From Saprospiraceae bacterium (GTDB lineage: Bacteria > Bacteroidota > Bacteroidia > Chitinophagales > Saprospiraceae), in the NCBI GenBank assembly GCA_028285545.1, contig JANQPA010000050.1, positions 169,251-233,250 of the forward strand: DNA of 64,000 bases, written 5' to 3'. Under the pieces are notes generated by a model. It worked only from the letters and a program-made list of their open reading frames with translations, was not told the DNA's origin and did not search any database. Each line of letters begins with the position of its first letter. Within the stretch, counting starts at the first letter, position 1. Shown in pieces: positions 1-8,374 of the stretch. Both the position numbers and the translations under genes were made by a program.

Positions 1-941
1 ATAGTAATAAACTGGATATGACTATAAAGGATATTATGGCTCATCATGCAGGACTGATTAGTTGGATTCCTTTTTATCAACAAACGGTAACTGGAGGCAG
101 GCGAAACCGTCGACCAATGACCAAGTATTACAAGGATATCGAATCTAATCAATTTGATGTGCCAGTAGCACGACAACTTTATATGCGTACAGATTATGTC
201 GATTCCGTCTGGCAGCAAATTATCCATTCCAACCTGAGATCCAGAACAAATTATCGATACAGTGATCTTGGTTTTTACTTGTTCTCTAAACTTGTTGAAA
301 GAGTAAGTGGTTTGCCTTTAGATGAATATGTAAAACAAGAATTTTATGATCCTTTAGAATTGACCTCCACTACATTTAACCCTTGGAAGAATATTTCTTT
401 ATCAAGGATACCTCCATCTGAATCAGACCGATATTTTCGCCGCCAAGAGGTGCAAGGATATGTCCACGATATGGGAGCAGCCATGCTAGGAGGAGTAAGT
501 GGTCATGCCGGCTTATTTTCCAATGCGGAAGAATTGGCAGTCTTGATGCAAATGCTACTGCAAGGCGGATATTATAATCAGCAGCGTTTTTTAAAACCCG
601 AAACCGTAAGAGCATTTACTCATCGGCATCAAAGGAGCAGTCGTAGAGGTATAGGTTTTGATATGCCCGAATTGGATCCTACCCGATCTGCAAACTTGTC
701 CCCTTTAGCTTCTCCCAACACTTTTGGACATCTTGGTTTTACAGGAACTTGTACCTGGGCTGATCCTGATAATAATTTAGTGTTTGTATTTTTATCAAAC
801 AGAACTTATCCATCAATGTATAATTATAAATTAAGTAAAAATGATTATCGACCCAGAATACAAAGTTTGGTCTATAACTCGTTAATGGATAAGAAAACCT
901 TTAAGGTAGCTAAAGACAATAAGGAAGAAACACAATATTAG
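1..941 (+). CDS. GH3/serine-hydrolase fusion protein, C-terminal part (5' end outside window)
   Basis: The reading frame is open to base 1, so the first in-frame ATG at base 18 is internal and the gene starts upstream. The visible part is a class C beta-lactamase-like serine hydrolase domain. It has a Y-S-D motif (YRYSDLGFYL, corresponding to the family YxN) and an HLGFTGT motif that replaces the KTG box; the SxxK serine motif would lie upstream. The phrases MAHHAGLISWIPFY, GYVHDMGAAMLGG and GHAGLFSN are typical of Bacteroidota proteins in which a GH3 N-acetylglucosaminidase-like domain is followed by this domain. A role in cell-wall fragment turnover is inferred. Seven-nt TATTGGG repeats begin on the base after the TAG stop. 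Confidence 0.88.
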   Translation, partial: SNKLDMTIKDIMAHHAGLISWIPFYQQTVTGGRRNRRPMTKYYKDIESNQFDVPVARQLYMRTDYVDSVWQQIIHSNLRSRTNYRYSDLGFYLFSKLVERVSGLPLDEYVKQEFYDPLELTSTTFNPWKNISLSRIPPSESDRYFRRQEVQGYVHDMGAAMLGGVSGHAGLFSNAEELAVLMQMLLQGGYYNQQRFLKPETVRAFTHRHQRSSRRGIGFDMPELDPTRSANLSPLASPNTFGHLGFTGTCTWADPDNNLVFVFLSNRTYPSMYNYKLSKNDYRPRIQSLVYNSLMDKKTFKVAKDNKEETQY

Positions 942-1020
942 TATTGGGTATTGGGTATTGGGTATATCAAATATTTGTTTAAAAATAATTAAACCAATCC
1001 CAATTCCTATTACTCACTAC
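942..1020. repeat. Heptamer-phased inverted repeat element, TATTGGG family
   Basis: Three exact tandem copies of TATTGGG start at base 942, directly after the stop codon of the upstream gene. They are answered at about 992-1020 by a degenerate complementary arm (CCCAATT, CCTATTA and so on). The arms could form a long imperfect hairpin. Same architecture as the GTAGAAA elements elsewhere in the window. Confidence 0.7.
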
Positions 1021-1056
1021 ATACAAGTTGTAAACTTGCATAAAATAATTAGATGC

Positions 1057-1097
1057 TATCCTGTTTCAAAAGACTTGAGACCTTTTGAAACAGGATA
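1057..1097. terminator. 16-bp perfect hairpin with TGTTTCAAAA arms
   Basis: Arms 1057-1072 and 1082-1097 are perfectly complementary around a 9-nt loop, followed by a T-rich stretch. A second hairpin at 20319-20349 has the same core (TGTTTCAAAA / TTTTGAAACA) and the same loop length. It may be a terminator or a small dispersed repeat. Confidence 0.5.
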
Positions 1098-1131
1098 TTT
1101 ATTTAGTACTTTCGTGCTCCAGATAATTGAT

Positions 1132-1279
1132 GCAAGTTGCGGAGCAACTTGCCAGTAGAAAGTAACAGGTAGAAAGTAGATAGATTCTTATCCAAATAGT
1201 GAACAAATATTCTTTTTATTTGATTTAGTCCTTCTACTTTCTACTTTTAACCTTATACTCAAGTTGTATTGCAACTTGA
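1132..1279. repeat. Composite heptamer element flanked on both sides by CAAGTTGC hairpins
   Basis: The order is: hairpin module 1132-1152 (GCAAGTTGC, GGA, GCAACTTGC); left arm of four GTAGAAA-type 7-mers (1155-1183); spacer; right arm of complementary 7-mers (about 1231-1256); second module 1259-1279 (TCAAGTTG...CAACTTGA). It ends 14 bp before the start codon of the permease gene at 1294. This is the most complete copy of the element in the window. Confidence 0.7.
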
Positions 1280-1293
1280 ATTAAATAAGAGTT

Positions 1294-2523
1294 ATGAATT
1301 GGTCCATGCGAGTTGCACTTCGGTATCTTTTTGCCAAAAAATCACGGAATGTAATCAATATCATTACCGGGATCGCTATTTTTGGGGTATCCGTTGGTGC
1401 TGCTGCATTAGTTTTGGTTCTTTCTGTATTCAATGGATTTGAAGACCTGATTACCAGCATGTACAGCAATTTTGACCCGGAGGTTAAAATTAGCCCTGTT
1501 AAAGGTAAAACATTTGAAGTAGACAGTACTTTACTTAAGCAAATTAAAGGCATAGATGGAGTAGCCTTTGTATCCCAAACCTTGGAAGAGGTGGCCTTTT
1601 TTGAGTATTCATCCAATCAGGAATTTGGCTTATTAAAAGGAGTGGATCAACACTACTCTTCTGTTACTCATATTGATACCATTATTAATGACGGGCGCTA
1701 TCAATTGAAACGAGGAAATACTCAAATGGCTGTTTTAGGATACGGAATGGCGGTTAAACTCCAAATAGCTATTCCCACCGAACAAGCTATGGCTATTGAT
1801 CCGATGGCGGTATACATGCCAAAACGCCGCCAGACCAGTTTCTTTGAGGAAAAATTTCGCAAAAGGTTTATCTATCCAGCGGCCTCTTTTTCTGTTCAAC
1901 AGGAATATGACAGTCAGTATATCATTACTTCTTTAGAGTTTGCACGTTCTTTACTTGGATATGATAATGAAGTAAGTGCCCTTGAAATTAAATTGAACAA
2001 TAATGCTGAGCCTTCTGTGGTCATCAATCAATTAAAAAAACAACTGGGTTCAGGGTTTAAGATCCAAAATCAATATGAGCAACAAGAATCTTTCTTGAAG
2101 CTTATGAAAATGGAAAAATGGCTTAGTTTTGCCATCGTAGGATTGATGATGATTTTGGTCGCTTTTAATATCATTGGTGCTTTGTGGATGATTGTATTAG
2201 AAAAAGAAAAGGATATTGCTATTTTGAAATCCATGGGTGCTCTGGATACCAGTATCCGAAACATATTCCTAAATGAAGGATTACTCTTAACTATTTTAGG
2301 AATAGGAAGTGGTTTTATTCTGGCGCTTTTGTTATATGGGGCTCAAAAAACCTTGGGTTTGATAAAAATGCCAGGCAGCTTCGTAGTATCTGCCTATCCA
2401 ATTAGTTTAAGGTGGGATGATTTTTTGATTGTTGGTCTTACGGTGGCAGCTATTGGCTTAATTGCTTCCATTTTGCCTGCCATGCGGGCCCAGCGTGTTT
2501 CTGGAATTATTAGAGAAGAGTAA
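1294..2523 (+). CDS. FtsX-like ABC transporter permease (LolC/LolE type)
   Basis: The 409-residue inner-membrane protein has the FtsX/MacB permease layout: one N-terminal membrane helix (about residues 22-47), a periplasmic domain of about 220 residues, then three C-terminal helices (about 277-300, 325-350, 375-398). The N-terminus RYLFAKKSRNVINIITGIAI is characteristic of the LolC/LolE lipoprotein-releasing branch. No ATPase gene (LolD) lies next to it, so the partner must be encoded elsewhere. It is the first gene of a forward run reaching at least 4478; the next gene starts 10 bp downstream. The role in lipoprotein export is inferred from the family. Confidence 0.88.
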   Translation: MNWSMRVALRYLFAKKSRNVINIITGIAIFGVSVGAAALVLVLSVFNGFEDLITSMYSNFDPEVKISPVKGKTFEVDSTLLKQIKGIDGVAFVSQTLEEVAFFEYSSNQEFGLLKGVDQHYSSVTHIDTIINDGRYQLKRGNTQMAVLGYGMAVKLQIAIPTEQAMAIDPMAVYMPKRRQTSFFEEKFRKRFIYPAASFSVQQEYDSQYIITSLEFARSLLGYDNEVSALEIKLNNNAEPSVVINQLKKQLGSGFKIQNQYEQQESFLKLMKMEKWLSFAIVGLMMILVAFNIIGALWMIVLEKEKDIAILKSMGALDTSIRNIFLNEGLLLTILGIGSGFILALLLYGAQKTLGLIKMPGSFVVSAYPISLRWDDFLIVGLTVAAIGLIASILPAMRAQRVSGIIREE

Positions 2524-2533
2524 ATGAATAGGT

Positions 2534-2905
2534 ATGGAAGATTGGCAGTTAGAATTTGAATGGACAAGAATAAAACATTTAATAAAAGATCGTTTTAATA
2601 AGGACAGTTTACCAGACTTGAATGCCATCCTTTTTTTGATAGGTATTCAGGAATTGGGGCGCTGGAAAACAGAATTTACCAAGGAGGAAAAGCAAGACCT
2701 TATGCATATAGCTGCCTGTCGGCTTTTAAGTTTTGATGGTTATTATAAATTTGCAGGCAGAGATGCTGATGGCTGGCCTCATTGGGAAGTTCTTAAACCA
2801 TTTACTCAAAAGGGAGTAAAAGAGCAAAGCATTTTATTGAAAGAAAAAATCATACAATATTTTAATGAATTAGAGCACGAAAATGGAGGCCTGGAGGAAG
2901 AATGA
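2534..2905 (+). CDS. Conserved small hypothetical protein
   Basis: A 123-residue soluble, acidic protein with no signal peptide or membrane segment. It contains the phrase GRDADGWPHWE, which I associate with an uncharacterised family of small Bacteroidota proteins. No catalytic motif is recognisable. It lies 10 bp after the permease gene and 20 bp before the first cyclophilin, so co-transcription is likely. Function unknown. Confidence 0.75.
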   Translation: MEDWQLEFEWTRIKHLIKDRFNKDSLPDLNAILFLIGIQELGRWKTEFTKEEKQDLMHIAACRLLSFDGYYKFAGRDADGWPHWEVLKPFTQKGVKEQSILLKEKIIQYFNELEHENGGLEEE

Positions 2906-2925
2906 ATGTGCAAAAATTATAAATC

Positions 2926-3567
2926 ATGAAATCACTAAAGTTTTTATTATCCTTATTTATTTTCGCTGGCATCATATCTGCCTGTAATCAAGATCCCAAT
3001 ACCTATGTAATTATTGAGACCGACTTTGGCAAGATGGAAGCCCAGCTTTACAACACTACCCCTAAGCATCGAGATAATTTCATCAAACTAGTAAAAGAAG
3101 GGTTTTATGACGACCTCCTGTTTCATAGGGTAATGCCAAATTTTATGATTCAGGGGGGAGATCCGGAATCGAAAAATGCATTGCCGCAGCAGCCACTGGG
3201 AATGGGTGGACCTGGCTATGAGATCGATGCAGAAATTGGTGCCCCACACAAAGTAGGGGCATTGGCCGCAGCCCAAGCTCCTAACCCTGAAAAAAAGTCC
3301 TCTGGTTCTCAATTCTATATTGTCCAGGGACAAAAATGGGATGATGCCACTTTAGACAAAATTGAACAACAGTATAAGATTACCTTTAGCCCTGAAGATC
3401 GCCAGATGTATAAAGAAGTTGGCGGAGCGCCATTTTTGGATGGAACTTACACCGTATTTGGAGAATTGATCTCCGGTATGGATGTCGTTGAAAAAATTGC
3501 TGCCCAAGCAAGAGATGCAGCGGATCGACCGGCCCAGGATGTAAAAATGAAAATAAGGATCAAATAA
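2926..3567 (+). CDS. Peptidyl-prolyl cis-trans isomerase, cyclophilin type, lipoprotein
   Basis: The 213-residue protein begins with a lipoprotein signal (hydrophobic stretch, then FAGIISAC with the lipobox Cys at about residue 20), so it is predicted to be a membrane-anchored periplasmic protein. The cyclophilin fold is clear: LFHRVMPNFMIQGGDP carries the catalytic Arg and the substrate-pocket Phe/Met/Gln, followed by GSQFYIVQG and the late FLDGTYTVFGELISGMDVV segment. An insertion of about 25 residues between the last two motifs is typical of Bacteroidota cyclophilins. Its stop codon shares one base with the start of the next gene, which encodes a second cyclophilin. Confidence 0.92.
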   Translation: MKSLKFLLSLFIFAGIISACNQDPNTYVIIETDFGKMEAQLYNTTPKHRDNFIKLVKEGFYDDLLFHRVMPNFMIQGGDPESKNALPQQPLGMGGPGYEIDAEIGAPHKVGALAAAQAPNPEKKSSGSQFYIVQGQKWDDATLDKIEQQYKITFSPEDRQMYKEVGGAPFLDGTYTVFGELISGMDVVEKIAAQARDAADRPAQDVKMKIRIK

Positions 3568-4478
3568 TGAATAAATCACATAGATCGATGGATATGCGAC
3601 GTTTGCTTGTTTATTTTGCTTTGATTTCCTCAATGATAATAGCTGGATGTTCACGTCCAAGCGCTATTTTTACTTATAGAGGACAAAGTCAGGCTCCTGC
3701 TATCGTCCAGTTTGAAAATATTTCTGAAAAAGCTACTTCTTTTGAATGGAAGTTTGGGGATGGTGATACCAGTATGCAGGTTTCTCCACAGCATCGTTTT
3801 ATGGAATCTGGTGAATATACGGTAGCCTTGACCGCTATAGATGGAAAAAAACGAAGGACAACCGAAAAAATCATCAAAATAGAACCTCCTAAGTTTTGTC
3901 TGGTAGAATTACAAACAGATTTCGGTAACATGATCATTCAATTGGACGATGCCACTCCTGAGCATAGAGATAATTTTTTGAAGCTTGCCGATGAAGAATT
4001 TTTTGATAGCTTACTATTCCATCGAGTAATTAACGGGTTTATGATTCAAGGAGGAGATCCTGTCAGCAAAAATGCCCGCCCCAACCAATCCCTTGGTGCA
4101 GGAGGACCTGGTTATACTTTGCCTGCGGAATTTGTAGATACTCTTGCGCATGTAAAAGGAGCATTAGCCGCGGCAAGAAGAGGAGCTGGCAACCCACAAA
4201 AAAGATCTTCAGGTTCCCAGTTTTATATTGTCCAGGGAAGACCCGTAAACGATGCTCAGTTAAACCGACTTGAAGCACAAAAAGGTATTCGGTATTCTAA
4301 GAAAATACGAGAAGCCTACAAAAAATTAGGCGGAACTCCTTTTTTAGACCAAGAATATACCGTTTTTGGTTATGTTATTGAAGGGTTGGAAGTGGTCGAT
4401 GAAATCGCAAATGCTCGAACCAATCAAAGTGATCGACCCCTGGAGGATGTAATAATGAAAGTTAGAGTCATTAAATAG
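3567..4478 (+). CDS. PKD-domain cyclophilin lipoprotein
   Basis: A 303-residue paralogue of the preceding gene, with which its start overlaps by one base (TAATG). A lipoprotein signal ends at IIAGC (about residue 28); the in-frame ATGs at residues 9 and 11 are alternative starts. Residues about 36-105 form a PKD-like Ig fold (FEWKFGDGDTS, then FMESGEYTVALTAID). Residues about 112-303 are a cyclophilin with LFHRVINGFMIQGGDP and GSQFYIVQG. The PKD domain may position the isomerase in the periplasm; that role is inferred. Confidence 0.9.
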   Translation: MNKSHRSMDMRRLLVYFALISSMIIAGCSRPSAIFTYRGQSQAPAIVQFENISEKATSFEWKFGDGDTSMQVSPQHRFMESGEYTVALTAIDGKKRRTTEKIIKIEPPKFCLVELQTDFGNMIIQLDDATPEHRDNFLKLADEEFFDSLLFHRVINGFMIQGGDPVSKNARPNQSLGAGGPGYTLPAEFVDTLAHVKGALAAARRGAGNPQKRSSGSQFYIVQGRPVNDAQLNRLEAQKGIRYSKKIREAYKKLGGTPFLDQEYTVFGYVIEGLEVVDEIANARTNQSDRPLEDVIMKVRVIK

Positions 4479-4527
4479 TGAAAAGTTTTTGGACCTTATT
4501 AAATACAAATCAACTGCTTAGAGAAGT

Positions 4528-5289
4528 ATGGAACATGTATTAGGGATAGATATCGGTGCCACCGGGATGAAAGGAGCCATTGTAGATATAGAGACTGGAG
4601 AGCTGGTTACCGAAAGGATCAAACTTCCAACGCCACACCCTGCCACTCCTGAATCAATGATTGATCCTTTTTTAGATTTGATTAAAACGCACAATTGGTC
4701 GGGAATTATAGGCTGCGGATTTCCTTCTATTATTAAAAATGGAACTGCACTAACAGCTTCAAATATTGACAAAAGCTGGATAAATACTAATGTTGAAGAT
4801 TGTTTTGAAAAAGCGTCAGGCTTAAAAGTCAATGTAGTAAATGATGCAGATGCTGCTGGCCTGGCAGAAGTCCATTTCGGAGCGGGAAAAGGAATGAGTG
4901 GCTGTATACTTCTAATAACTATTGGATCTGGATTAGGGAGTGCACTAATCTATAATGGACAGATCGTTCCCAATACAGAGTTTGGGCATATTTTCCTGAA
5001 AGGGCAGACCCAGGTAGCAGAAAAATATGCCTCAAACAATGCCCGTAAACTCCATAATTTAGAATGGGACGAATGGGGGAAAAGATTTAATGAATTTTTA
5101 CTTCAAGTAGAAAGAATCATTTTGCCTGACCAAATTATTCTTGGCGGAGGGATAAGCAAAAGATTCGATTTGTATAAAGAATATATCGATATCCAAATTC
5201 CGGTAAGTCCGGCTTCTATGCTCAATAATGCCGGAATCGCAGGTGCTGCTCTTTTTGCCCATCAAAAACAATTAAAGTTATTCAGTTGA
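4528..5289 (+). CDS. ppgK: Polyphosphate glucokinase (ROK family)
   Basis: The 253-residue protein opens with the ROK/hexokinase phosphate loop (LGIDIGATGMKGA) and has the catalytic VNDADAAGLAE segment and the TIGSGLGSALIYNG loop. The region after it (NTEFGHIFLKG, later WDEWGKRFNEFL and LPDQIILGGGISK) resembles polyphosphate/ATP glucokinases (EC 2.7.1.63) more than ordinary ROK glucokinases. Expected to phosphorylate glucose using polyphosphate. It lies 49 bp after the PKD-cyclophilin gene. Its 3' end overlaps the convergent gene on the other strand by 12 bp. Confidence 0.85.
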   Translation: MEHVLGIDIGATGMKGAIVDIETGELVTERIKLPTPHPATPESMIDPFLDLIKTHNWSGIIGCGFPSIIKNGTALTASNIDKSWINTNVEDCFEKASGLKVNVVNDADAAGLAEVHFGAGKGMSGCILLITIGSGLGSALIYNGQIVPNTEFGHIFLKGQTQVAEKYASNNARKLHNLEWDEWGKRFNEFLLQVERIILPDQIILGGGISKRFDLYKEYIDIQIPVSPASMLNNAGIAGAALFAHQKQLKLFS

Positions 5290-5886
5290 TCCCTTGTTTT
5301 CAAGGAGATTTTCTAATTCCACAATTCGAGCTTTTAATTTGTCAATTTCTGGCTGTATTTCTTCAAGACTGAAGCGCCGTTTTATATGTTGAGGACAATT
5401 GACATCCCAGGCCTTTACTTTTATTAGGATCACTCGTTCGTTTTTGGCCTTATACTCTTCATCTCTTAACTGATTTACCAATTCAGTATTATCCTCAACA
5501 ATTTTGGCTTCACCCCATATTTTAATCCTCACCTGGTTAGGGTAATCCATTAAAAACAAATGGACCTTATCATTTTCAGAAAGATTTCCAGCGCTGATAT
5601 ACTGCTTGTTTCCTGCATAATCGACAAAGCCCAAGGTCTCTTCGTCAATAGCTTTTAGAAAGCCTTTAGGGCCACCTCTATGTTGTATGTAAGGTTGTCC
5701 ATTGCTATTTGTGGTTGCCAGATAGAAAGAATCCCGTTGAGCAATAAAATCCAATAAATTTGTTGTGATTTTACTTTGCCAATCTCGTCTCTTGGCCATA
5801 AGCTCATAGGTAGTACGAGATCCTTCTTTTTCCTGCCAGCGCTTCACCGCTGGAGTGAATGCGATATCACTATTAAATTTTGCCAT
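5278..5886 (-). CDS. Pyridoxamine 5'-phosphate oxidase family protein (FMN-binding split barrel)
   Basis: I chose the start MAKFNSDIAF (203 residues), one base after the stop of the upstream gene, rather than an ATG 39 bp earlier that overlaps that gene. The split-barrel signature is DFIAQRDSFYLATTNSNGQPYIQHRGGPKGF, followed by FVDYAGNKQYISAGNLSEND and a VRIKIWGEA strand. It ends in a predicted coiled coil (about residues 165-200). This subgroup is related to flavin-binding pyridoxamine-oxidase-like proteins of unknown substrate. The 1-bp spacing suggests translational coupling with the DUF1348 gene. Confidence 0.86.
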   Translation of the reverse strand: MAKFNSDIAFTPAVKRWQEKEGSRTTYELMAKRRDWQSKITTNLLDFIAQRDSFYLATTNSNGQPYIQHRGGPKGFLKAIDEETLGFVDYAGNKQYISAGNLSENDKVHLFLMDYPNQVRIKIWGEAKIVEDNTELVNQLRDEEYKAKNERVILIKVKAWDVNCPQHIKRRFSLEEIQPEIDKLKARIVELENLLENKGSTE

Positions 5887-5887
5887 A

Positions 5888-6298
5888 TTAAAGTCTTCTA
5901 TCTTCTTCCTTGATAGGAAGGTCATTTATACTTGCAAACCTTTTTTTCATCAAACCATTTTGGTCAAACTCCCAATTTTCATTTCCATATGCACGGTACC
6001 ATTGACCGGAATCATCTCGCCATTCATATTCAAATCTAACAGCAATTCGATTTTCTGAATGTGCCCAGTAGGATTTTTTTAGTTTATAATCCAGCTCCTT
6101 GGCCCATTTTCTTTGCAGAAAGGCTAAAATTTCATCTCGACCATTGATAAATTCTGCGCGATTGCGCCATTCAGAATCAATAGAATAAGCCTTAGATACT
6201 TTTTCTGGGTCCTTCAAATTCCAAGCATCTTCAGCGGCTTGAATTTTCTGACGGGCTGTTTCCTCGGTAAAAGGAGGTAAGGGATATTTTTTTTCCAT
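5888..6298 (-). CDS. DUF1348 / nuclear transport factor 2-like protein
   Basis: A 136-residue protein of the DUF1348 family in the SnoaL/NTF2-like superfamily. Diagnostic phrases are [36 protein letters not shown] and [24 protein letters not shown]. Predicted cytosolic, with a cone-shaped pocket; the ligand is unknown. It is the first gene of a two-gene unit with the FMN-barrel protein, one base apart. The pairing suggests a shared small-molecule substrate (inference). Confidence 0.88.
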   Translation of the reverse strand: MEKKYPLPPFTEETARQKIQAAEDAWNLKDPEKVSKAYSIDSEWRNRAEFINGRDEILAFLQRKWAKELDYKLKKSYWAHSENRIAVRFEYEWRDDSGQWYRAYGNENWEFDQNGLMKKRFASINDLPIKEEDRRL

Positions 6299-6451
6299 AA
6301 TTTTTTTTATGCTTTAAAATTTGATTCTCTTATGAATTCAATAAAAAGGAATTCTCTTCTGTCGGGGAAATTGTTACAAATTTGAATGTAATGCTGTCGT
6401 GAATTGGACGAATTGTTCTATGTTCCGTGTTTTGTTTTCCCTTCAGCAAGT

Positions 6452-6726
6452 TTAAAAAGTGTCTTTAGGAAATACTTCCCCATCCTTTAATTGATGTACC
6501 CATTCAAATCGATGCGACCCCTTTTTCAAGGTCAATTGCATGATTTCTTCTGCCTTTTGGTAGGAACTTTGGCCATCAGGCTGGTTGATAGGAGATAATT
6601 CTGATGGATAATTTGATTAAGCCTTTCATCATTACAATTTGGAATTTCCTTACAGGGAGTAGCACCCTTCAAAACATCTGATAAAGTTTGATGGATGTTT
6701 TTTAATGTTACTTGATTTAAGTCCAT
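6452..6726 (-). pseudogene. Frameshifted remnant of a PAS-domain sensory protein
   Basis: From the ATG at 6726 the frame reads MDLNQVTLKNIHQTLSDVLK through NDERLNQIIHQNY (about 6600), then runs into an unrelated tail. Shifting frame near 6598 recovers PINQPDGQSSYQKAEEIMQ and then GSHRFEWVHQLKDGEVFP, ending at a TAA at 6452-6454. That second stretch matches the middle of a PAS domain (the PDGQSS...KA and HRFEW.H..DGE.FP motifs). The first half of the PAS fold and any output domain are missing. I infer a decayed sensor gene with a frameshift and an internal deletion. Confidence 0.6.
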
Positions 6727-6749
6727 GACCTAAATAAGAAAAAAAGAGT

Positions 6750-6781
6750 ATTGCCTGTCTGCTGACAGGTAGACAGGCAAT
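6750..6781 (-). terminator. Rho-independent terminator for the TPR gene
   Basis: An 11-bp perfect stem (6750-6760 with 6771-6781) encloses a 10-nt loop. On the reverse strand it is followed by CTCTTTTTTTCTTATTT, a good U tract. It lies downstream of the reverse-strand TPR gene ending at 6956. Confidence 0.55.
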
Positions 6782-6851
6782 AACTAGTACTCCTGAAACA
6801 GTTTCAATAAGCTTAGGTGAGCTTTTTATTTGATGAATAGCGTAATTTTAT

Positions 6852-6950
6852 GGGTACTGGGTATTGAGAATTAATTTGCTTTATTGTAACAGATATTTTC
6901 TTATTAAACTCTGCTTATCTCACTACAAACTACACAATACTCACCACCCC
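6852..6950. repeat. Heptamer-phased inverted repeat element, GGGTATT family
   Basis: The left arm (GGGTACT, GGGTATT, GAG) at 6852-6868 faces a right arm at about 6919-6950 whose TAC/CAC triplets recur every 7 nt (ACAATAC, TCACCAC). The right arm ends 6 bp from the stop codon of the TPR gene. Confidence 0.55.
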
Positions 6951-6955
6951 AAAAG

Positions 6956-8374
6956 CTACATATAATTTGCAATTACATTCAGTACCTCCTGATCCTCGGC
7001 AAGTTCTGGAAGGAAATCAAATAATACTGGATGCGAATCGAAGTTTTCATCAATGGTTTCTGCCAGCCAGAACAAGGCCTCACTACGGCGGCCCAGACAA
7101 AATAGGCAGGCAATTTTGCCATATAAGATTTCATTTCCCATAGCCTGGTCTTCGGCTTCATTTAGAACATCCAGGGCTTCCATACCTCGATCTATTTCTA
7201 AAAGAAAGCCGGAATAGTACAGCCAGTAATTTGCTATTTCTGGTGCAATTGCGATGGCCTCTAAAAAGGCAGCTTCTGCTTTATCGTATTGATGGTTAGC
7301 TTTGTAGGCCTCAGCAATGGCAGCAAAATATTCTTCACGCTTATCCTCAATATCAATAGCTTTGCGATAATATCTAATCGATTTGGCCCATTTTTCTGCT
7401 ACAGAATAGCACTCTCCAAGATGAAATAATAATTCATCATTCATCGGGTCAAGTTGAAGCGCCTTATGGAAAAAATGTCTGGCTTCATCGAACTGCTCAA
7501 GCTTCTGATGGCATTGGCCGGTAAGGGTCAAAAAATCACTATCCACTTCAAAACGCTCTAAATATTCCTGACAGCAGGAAAGTGCTCGATAATAAGCTTT
7601 TAATTCAAAGCATAATTCTGCAAACTCTTTATAGGCAGGCTCAAAGTCTGGTTCAATGATAAAGGCATATTCATAGGCATCAATGGCTTCAAAATAATCA
7701 CCCAAATAGGATAAAGTATGACCATAATAATACCAGAATAAGTGGGAATACGGATCCTGATCAATCAATTCTTCAAATACGGCTCTTCCACTGTTATATC
7801 TCTTTGAACCCTCAATCGTAGTCCAAAATAAATCAATGGCTTGCTCATTTCTGGTATTGAGTTCCAAAGCTGACTTTAAATTGAAAAAGATGGGCTCGTA
7901 ATTATTCTGCTGCTTAAAGATTAAGGACTCTAAAACATAAACATTACTCAAAACCTGTGGAATTTCACTTTCCTTAAGTTCATCTAATATGTAGAAGGCC
8001 TCTTCAAGGTTACCGAGATTAATAAATATTTCTGCTCTGGTCAGGGATATTTCGAGTTCCCCAGGTGAATAACTCTGTGCCTGATCCAGAACCAATAGTG
8101 CTTCGTCGTATTTTTTGATCTTTGAAAGTAGCTGGGCCTTTTTAATATAAAATTCAGCTGAATAGCTGTTGTGATTAAGGGCATGTTCCAATACTTCAAA
8201 TGCTCGGTCCCAAATTTCTTCTTTGATATAATAATCTATCAATAACAAGTAGGAGCGGTCGTTCATTACGGACAAAACACCACGCTCCGACATGGCCTCG
8301 AATTCTGTAACTAGAGCGTTAATTGTTTTGTTGTAGTTGTTGTTCATAGGATCTATTTTAGCTTTTGAATTCAA
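6956..8374 (-). CDS. Tetratricopeptide repeat protein
   Basis: A 472-residue protein without signal peptide, made almost entirely of TPR helical pairs: for example WDRAFEVLEHALNHNSYSAE, YDEALLVLDQAQSYSPGELE, FDEARHFFHKALQLDPMNDE and YDKAEAAFLEAIAIAPEIAN. At least ten repeats are visible, so it is probably a cytosolic scaffold. An ATG at 8347 (MNNNYNKTINALV) is an equally plausible start. No catalytic domain is present and no neighbour shares its strand closely, so its partner is unknown. Confidence 0.88.
   Translation of the reverse strand: MNSKAKIDPMNNNYNKTINALVTEFEAMSERGVLSVMNDRSYLLLIDYYIKEEIWDRAFEVLEHALNHNSYSAEFYIKKAQLLSKIKKYDEALLVLDQAQSYSPGELEISLTRAEIFINLGNLEEAFYILDELKESEIPQVLSNVYVLESLIFKQQNNYEPIFFNLKSALELNTRNEQAIDLFWTTIEGSKRYNSGRAVFEELIDQDPYSHLFWYYYGHTLSYLGDYFEAIDAYEYAFIIEPDFEPAYKEFAELCFELKAYYRALSCCQEYLERFEVDSDFLTLTGQCHQKLEQFDEARHFFHKALQLDPMNDELLFHLGECYSVAEKWAKSIRYYRKAIDIEDKREEYFAAIAEAYKANHQYDKAEAAFLEAIAIAPEIANYWLYYSGFLLEIDRGMEALDVLNEAEDQAMGNEILYGKIACLFCLGRRSEALFWLAETIDENFDSHPVLFDFLPELAEDQEVLNVIANYM

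Noticed and set aside
958..1158. Forward open frame of 66 codons
   Set aside because: It is translated repeat sequence (heptamer arm, two hairpins) with no protein-like composition.
5855..6058. Forward frame opposite the FMN-barrel and DUF1348 genes
   Set aside because: Antisense shadow of two well-supported genes.
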